Under the pieces are notes generated by a model, which had not been told where the DNA came from, made no database searches, and saw only the letters and a list, made by a program, of their open reading frames with translations. Made by a program: the position numbers and the translations under genes. From contig PLCN01000002.1 of the NCBI GenBank assembly GCA_003134785.1, positions 372,219-436,218 on the forward strand: a stretch of 64,000 nt of DNA, read 5' to 3'. This DNA is from Spartobacteria bacterium. GTDB taxonomy: Bacteria; Verrucomicrobiota; Verrucomicrobiia; Chthoniobacterales; UBA10450. Positions 59,344-64,000 of the stretch are shown piece by piece. Position 1 is the first letter of the stretch. Each line of letters opens with the position of its first letter.

Positions 59344-62300
59344 GTGGGTTCAACGACCGCCGAAAAACCGAGCATCACCGCTCCGCCTGACCGCGGTTGC
59401 GTGGAGATTCGCGGCGCGCGTCAGAACAACCTGAAAGGGATCGACCTCGATCTCCCGCTCGGAAAATTAACCGTCGTCACCGGGCCCAGCGGTAGCGGCA
59501 AATCGAGCCTCGCCTTCGACACGATCTACGCGGAAGGCCAGCGCCGTTATGTCGAAACCTTCAGCCCTTACATGCGGCAATTCCTCGACCGCATGGACAA
59601 ACCGCGCGTCGACGAAATTCGCGGCATCCCACCGGCGATCGCGATCGAGCAGGCGAACCCGGTCAAGAGTTCGCGTTCCACCGTCGGCACCATGACGGAG
59701 ATCAACGATTACCTGAAACTTTTGATGCCGCGCATCGCCCGCGCCTTTTGCCCCGGCTGCGGCCGCGAGATCCGGCCCGAGACCGCGCAATCAATTGCCG
59801 ATCACGTTTTCCAGGAACTCGCGGGCGAAAATGTCCTGATCACCTTCTGGGTCGCCGTGCCTCCGAAAACAGAGCCGCGCGTGTTTTTCGATTTCATCCA
59901 GCAGCAAGGCTATCATCGCGTCTGGATCGACGGCGCGATTGTCCGCGTCGACTCCGACAAAAAAATCAAGCGGCTCGGCGCGCGTGTCCAGGTGATTCAG
60001 GATCGGGTCGCGATTTCCGAACCGAATCGCGCACGACTGATCGAGGCGATTGAAACCGCCCTTCGCTTTGGCAAAGACAAGATCAATGTGATTGCGGAAC
60101 GCGGAACGCAGAATGCGGAACGGGGAGACAAAGGAAATTCCGCATTCCGCACTCCGCATTCCGAATTTCCCTTTTCCACCGGCTGGCATTGTGCGCATTG
60201 TGATCTCGATATCCGGCCGCCGACTCCCGGCCTCTTCAGTTTCAACAATCCGCTCGGCGCTTGTCCGACCTGCCGCGGCTTCGGTCGAACGATCGCGATC
60301 GATCTGAACCGCGCGATCCCCGATCGGAGCTTGAGCATCGCTGGCGGCGTGGTCCGCGCATTTCAAGGCCAGCAATTCGGCGAATCGCAGAAGGACCTGC
60401 TGCGCGCCTGCGCCCGTGAAGAGGTCGACGTGCGCACACCTTTTGAGGATCTGCCCAAAGCCGATCAGGACTTTGTCATCAACGGCGAAGCGCGGGATGC
60501 CGACACCGATGTCGAAGAGCTGGCGGAGAATGATCGCTGGTATGGCGTCCGCGGGTTTTTCAAATGGCTCGAGAGCAAGACTTACAAAATGCACGTGCGC
60601 GTTTTGCTCAGCCGGTATCGCGCTTACACCACCTGTCCTGATTGCAAAGGCGGGCGTTTTCAACCTGCGTCGCTGAATTATCGGATCGTGTCGCGCGCAA
60701 AAGGCGAAACGCGGGAAACGGCTCGGACCTTGCCGGAGATCGCGCTGCTTTCCATTGCCGATGCACGAAAGCTTTTCGCCGATCTGGTTCTGCCGCCTAA
60801 CGACTCCACCGCGGAGATGTTGCGCAACGAAGTCGTCACCCGGCTGCGCTATCTCTGCGAGGTCGGGCTCGGCTATCTGACGCTTGATCGCTCCACCCGC
60901 ACGCTCAGCGGTGGCGAGGTCCAGCGCGTAAACCTAACGACTTGTCTCGGTGCGTCGCTCGTAAACACCCTCTTCGTCATGGACGAACCGAGTGTCGGGC
61001 TCCATCCGCGCGATGTTGGCCGCCTCGTGCGCGTCATGCACGATTTGCGGGACAAGGGCAACACCCTGCTCGTGGTCGAACACGAGGAAGCAATCATCCG
61101 CTCGTCCGATCATGTGATCGATATCGGTCCGGGCCGCGGCGAGCGCGGAGGCGAATTGGTGTTCAGTGGAGCGTTGGAGCAGATGCTGGGGAGCGCACGC
61201 GCCTCGCGTGCTGGTTTCGGCGCCTCGCCGAAACAATCTTTCGCCGACAAAGTTCGCGATGGCGAGGGCGCCATCGCCAGCACGCGAGGCGCGTGCGCTC
61301 GCCAGTCTCTGACGCGTGATTATCTGACAGGTAAGAAGTCGATTCCCGTTCCGAAGTCCCGCCGCAAGTCAACCTCCTCGATCAGAATCACCGGGGCGCG
61401 CGAGCACAATCTCAAGAATCTCGACGTGGAAATTCCGATCGGCCTTTTCAACTGCGTCACGGGCGTCTCGGGCTCTGGCAAGTCGACGCTCATTCACGAA
61501 GTTCTTTATCGAAACCTGCTCCAGGCCAAAGGACAGCCGAGCGACCAGGAGCCGGGGTCGTGCAAATCGGTCACCGGCGCGCATCGCATCGGCGATGTGG
61601 TCATGGTCGATCAGTCGATGCTCGCCCGCACGCCGCGCTCGACGCCGATTCTTTATCTCGGGCTCTACGATCGCGTGCGCGAGCTTTTCGCCGCGCAACC
61701 GGAAGCGATGGCACAAGGCCTGACCGCAAGCGCGTTCTCCTTCAACTCCGGCAGCGGGCGTTGCGAGCGTTGCTGCGGCACCGGTTTCGAAAAGATCGAG
61801 ATGCAATTCCTGAGCGACCTTTACGTGCGTTGCGCCGAATGCGAGGGCCGTCGCTTTCAGCCGCACGTCCTGCGCGTGAAACTGCACGAGAAATCAATTC
61901 ACGACATCCTCCAACTCACCGTTCACGAAGCGATTCAGTTCTTCGCGCTAATTGGCGAATCCGAGAAGCTGGGAAATCCGCTCGACGTGCTGGACGAAGT
62001 CGGGCTCGGTTATCTGCGGCTCGGTCAGCCGCTGAACACGCTTTCCGGCGGCGAATCGCAGCGCCTTAAACTCGTCAGGCATCTGGCGGACGAGAGCACC
62101 GGCGCGAAGCAGAACGGATCGTCCCATGGCAATCTCCTGATCTTCGACGAGCCGACGACCGGGCTGCATTTCGACGATGTCGCGATGCTGGTGAAGTTGT
62201 TTCAACGACTCGTCGAAGCCGGCAACACGATCATCGTGATCGAGCATAACCTCGAGGTGATCAAATGCGCCGATTGGGTGATCGATCTCGGACCCGAGGC

Positions 62301-64000
62301 CGGTGATGAAGGCGGGACACTCGTCAGTGCGGGAACTCCGGAAGCCGTCGCGCGGGTTGGTGCGTCGCATACCGGGAGATTCTTGCGGAAGACTCTGGGG
62401 AGCGCAGGCTGCCAGCCTGCCGTTCGCGGCAGCTTGCCGCGAACCACTCAGCGCGGTTACGCCTTGGACGATTCCGATCAGGCCTTGCGCGCCGCGGAAG
62501 ATCCGTCCGGCAGGCTGCCGGACGGGGCAGGCTGGCAGCCTGCGCTCCCCAGAAATGGAAACGACGCCATTCGCATTCATGGGGCGCGGGAACATAACCT
62601 GAAGAATATCTCGCTCGATATTCCGCGCGATAAATTGGTCATCATCACCGGCCTGAGCGGTTCCGGGAAATCGACGGTTGCGTTCGACATTCTCTTCGCC
62701 GAAGGGCAGCGCCGCTTTCTCGACAGCATGTCGCCTTACGCGCGGCAATTCGTCGAGCAACTCGAAAAGCCGGACGTCGATTTCGTGGAAGGCGTGCCTC
62801 CGAGCGTGGCGATAGAACAACGCGTCACGCGCGGCGGCGGCAAATCCACCGTTGCGACCGTGACGGAGGTCTATCATTTCCTCCGGCTTCTTTTCGCGAA
62901 AACCGGAACGCAGTTTTGTCCAGATTGCGATTTGCCAGTCGAGAAACAAAGTCTGGCCGCAATCGTCAAGCAACTGGAGACCGCGGTGAAACGCGGCCCG
63001 CTCAAAGTTCTGGCGCCGCTTGTGAAGGCGCGCAAGGGATTCCACACCGATGTTGCGCGGTGGGCGGAACGGCAGGGCTTCGACACGCTCTTCGTCGATG
63101 GAGAACTCTTGCCGATCGCGCAGTTTCGAAAACTCGAGCGCTTCAAGGAACACACCATCGATGTCGTGGTCGGAGCAATCGATGCGAAGCGAATTCTGAA
63201 AGCGCGCAATCTGGTCCAGCGCGCGCTCGACATCGGACGCGGCACCGCGCACCTGCTCGACGCGAAGCGCGTCACGGTCATGAGCACGGAGATGAGCTGT
63301 CCGGGATGCGGCCGAGCGTTTGAGGAACTCGATCCCCGTTTGTTTTCGTTTAATTCGCCTCACGGCGCCTGTGCGGAGTGCGGCGGCTTCGGCGAGATCT
63401 GGAATCAAGCCAAGCAAACGGGCACGGAGGATACCGGCGACTCCGTGCTGGAAAACGAACTGGCTGCCGAACGGGAATCGGAATGGATTGATGAAGACGA
63501 GGCGGCGCCATGTTCCGCCTGCCACGGATCGCGCCTGAATCCGATCGCGCGACACGTGCGGTTGCAAAATCAGACGATTGATAATTTCACCGCACTCTCC
63601 GCGGGCGAAGCGTTGCAATTGATCGGCAAACTTCGTTTTCGCGGCAATCAGAAAACCGTGGCCGACGATCTCGTGCCGGAAATTTCGCAGCGTCTCCGGT
63701 TCATGGAAAACGTCGGGCTTGGTTATCTTGCGTTGGGACGTTCCGCGAAAACCTTGAGCGGCGGCGAATCGCAGCGAATCCGTCTCGCGGCGCAGCTCGG
63801 CTCGAACTTGCGGGGCGTGCTCTACGTTCTTGATGAGCCGACGATCGGACTGCACCCGCGCGATAATCTGCGATTGCTCGAGACGCTGACCGCGCTGCGG
63901 GAGAAGGGGAATTCGCTCGTCATCGTCGAACATGACGAAGAGACGATGCGCCAGGCCGACCATATCATCGATCTTGGTCCCGGCGCGGGCATGCACGGCG
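59344..64000 (+). CDS. uvrA: Double-length UvrA-like protein, tandem fused modules (partial)
   Basis: At least 1552 residues from GTG 59344; the gene runs off the window. Module 1 (residues about 1-1016) is a full UvrA: Walker [10 protein letters not shown] (47-55), zinc pieces [13 protein letters not shown] and CPTCRGFG, signature [12 protein letters not shown], Walker [16 protein letters not shown], second Walker [10 protein letters not shown] near 710, [43 protein letters not shown]. Module 2 starts near residue 1080: GLSGSGKST near 1105, [62 protein letters not shown]; its second ATPase half is outside. Three repeat insertions keep the frame (residues about 250-275, 616-652, 1017-1070). 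It is a paralogue of the canonical uvrA 7 kb away. Confidence 0.92.
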   Translation, partial: MGSTTAEKPSITAPPDRGCVEIRGARQNNLKGIDLDLPLGKLTVVTGPSGSGKSSLAFDTIYAEGQRRYVETFSPYMRQFLDRMDKPRVDEIRGIPPAIAIEQANPVKSSRSTVGTMTEINDYLKLLMPRIARAFCPGCGREIRPETAQSIADHVFQELAGENVLITFWVAVPPKTEPRVFFDFIQQQGYHRVWIDGAIVRVDSDKKIKRLGARVQVIQDRVAISEPNRARLIEAIETALRFGKDKINVIAERGTQNAERGDKGNSAFRTPHSEFPFSTGWHCAHCDLDIRPPTPGLFSFNNPLGACPTCRGFGRTIAIDLNRAIPDRSLSIAGGVVRAFQGQQFGESQKDLLRACAREEVDVRTPFEDLPKADQDFVINGEARDADTDVEELAENDRWYGVRGFFKWLESKTYKMHVRVLLSRYRAYTTCPDCKGGRFQPASLNYRIVSRAKGETRETARTLPEIALLSIADARKLFADLVLPPNDSTAEMLRNEVVTRLRYLCEVGLGYLTLDRSTRTLSGGEVQRVNLTTCLGASLVNTLFVMDEPSVGLHPRDVGRLVRVMHDLRDKGNTLLVVEHEEAIIRSSDHVIDIGPGRGERGGELVFSGALEQMLGSARASRAGFGASPKQSFADKVRDGEGAIASTRGACARQSLTRDYLTGKKSIPVPKSRRKSTSSIRITGAREHNLKNLDVEIPIGLFNCVTGVSGSGKSTLIHEVLYRNLLQAKGQPSDQEPGSCKSVTGAHRIGDVVMVDQSMLARTPRSTPILYLGLYDRVRELFAAQPEAMAQGLTASAFSFNSGSGRCERCCGTGFEKIEMQFLSDLYVRCAECEGRRFQPHVLRVKLHEKSIHDILQLTVHEAIQFFALIGESEKLGNPLDVLDEVGLGYLRLGQPLNTLSGGESQRLKLVRHLADESTGAKQNGSSHGNLLIFDEPTTGLHFDDVAMLVKLFQRLVEAGNTIIVIEHNLEVIKCADWVIDLGPEAGDEGGTLVSAGTPEAVARVGASHTGRFLRKTLGSAGCQPAVRGSLPRTTQRGYALDDSDQALRAAEDPSGRLPDGAGWQPALPRNGNDAIRIHGAREHNLKNISLDIPRDKLVIITGLSGSGKSTVAFDILFAEGQRRFLDSMSPYARQFVEQLEKPDVDFVEGVPPSVAIEQRVTRGGGKSTVATVTEVYHFLRLLFAKTGTQFCPDCDLPVEKQSLAAIVKQLETAVKRGPLKVLAPLVKARKGFHTDVARWAERQGFDTLFVDGELLPIAQFRKLERFKEHTIDVVVGAIDAKRILKARNLVQRALDIGRGTAHLLDAKRVTVMSTEMSCPGCGRAFEELDPRLFSFNSPHGACAECGGFGEIWNQAKQTGTEDTGDSVLENELAAERESEWIDEDEAAPCSACHGSRLNPIARHVRLQNQTIDNFTALSAGEALQLIGKLRFRGNQKTVADDLVPEISQRLRFMENVGLGYLALGRSAKTLSGGESQRIRLAAQLGSNLRGVLYVLDEPTIGLHPRDNLRLLETLTALREKGNSLVIVEHDEETMRQADHIIDLGPGAGMHG
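60091..60168. repeat. GGAATGCGGAA-type inverted repeat inside the long uvrA
   Basis: Repeats of GCGGAACGCGGAAC and GAATGCGGAA (60094-60120) and their reverse complement (TTCCGCATTCCGC, 60138-60166) surround a short GGGGAGACAAAGG loop. It is in frame, encoding [20 protein letters not shown]. Confidence 0.85.
61191..61300. repeat. 24-base inverted repeat inside the long uvrA
   Basis: The arms at 61191-61214 (starting GAGCGCACGCGCC) and 61277-61300 are exact reverse complements. The 62-base centre contains further hairpins, TTTCGGCGCCTCGCCGAAA and GCGATGGCGAGGGCGCCATCGC. It is in frame. Confidence 0.95.
62395..62552. repeat. 27-base inverted repeat between the two UvrA modules
   Basis: The arms 62395-62421 (starting CTGGGGAGCGCAGG) and 62526-62552 are exact reverse complements. 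Two inner hairpins, CGCGGCAGCTTGCCGCG and CCGTCCGGCAGGCTGCCGGAC, sit in the 104-base centre. It is in frame and forms most of the inter-module linker. One arm also exists alone at 52350-52376. Confidence 0.95.

Noticed and set aside
61948-63996. 682-codon open frame on the minus strand opposite the long uvrA gene
   Set aside because: It is antisense to clear UvrA motifs and has no family features. GC-rich codon bias creates such long shadows.

Overview
The window looks like a chromosomal segment of a soil-type Verrucomicrobium. This is an inference. It rests on high GC, weak or absent Shine-Dalgarno sequences, a B12-dependent ribonucleotide reductase, GTP-type PEP carboxykinase, a fused double UvrA, and many short palindromic repeats in and between genes. 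No rRNA, phage, CRISPR or transposase was seen. Two tRNA genes are present: Val(GAC) and Ser(CGA).

Region by region. Bases 1-3800 (minus) hold a tight mannoside operon: secreted GH47 and GH92 alpha-mannosidases and the start of a FucP-type sugar symporter. Bases 3932-14558 are mostly housekeeping and unknown genes: a membrane protein, an HTH-receiver protein, a phospholipid N-methyltransferase-like protein, fumarase C, a glyoxalase-fold protein, an acetyltransferase, a metallo-beta-lactamase-fold hydrolase, a DUF2059 protein and a pair of unrecognised helical proteins. Bases 13215-21576 are accessory: a secreted protein overlapping a three-domain UPF0489/NlpC-P60-like/CapA fusion, an acyltransferase with a transglutaminase-like protein, and a truncated SIR2-like fragment facing a lipase-like membrane protein. 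Bases 22117-27627 carry class II ribonucleotide reductase, a DUF6941 protein and an acyl-CoA dehydrogenase.

Bases 28050-45352 form the most striking block. It has seven polytopic GT-C-type glycosyltransferase-like proteins, a polyprenol-phosphate-mannose-synthase-like GT2 fused to a methyltransferase, a sugar C-methyltransferase-like protein and a decayed GDP-mannose 4,6-dehydratase. In its centre are two tandem type IV pilin-like genes behind a sigma-54-like promoter. I infer a candidate surface or pilin glycosylation locus fed by lipid-linked sugar. No single gene proves it.

Bases 45408-64000 carry ketol-acid reductoisomerase, a large TPR protein coupled to a canonical uvrA, SecG, MazG, a DUF2270 protein, a PTS IIA protein, a glycosyltransferase coupled to a rhomboid-like protein that appears to lack its catalytic residues, pckG, and a very long UvrA-like gene that runs off the window. 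The long UvrA gene contains three repeat insertions that keep the reading frame. One of them falls at the same loop where the canonical UvrA carries a different repeat. At least five families of short repeats are scattered through the window. Some supply start codons, stop codons or terminal peptides of genes.
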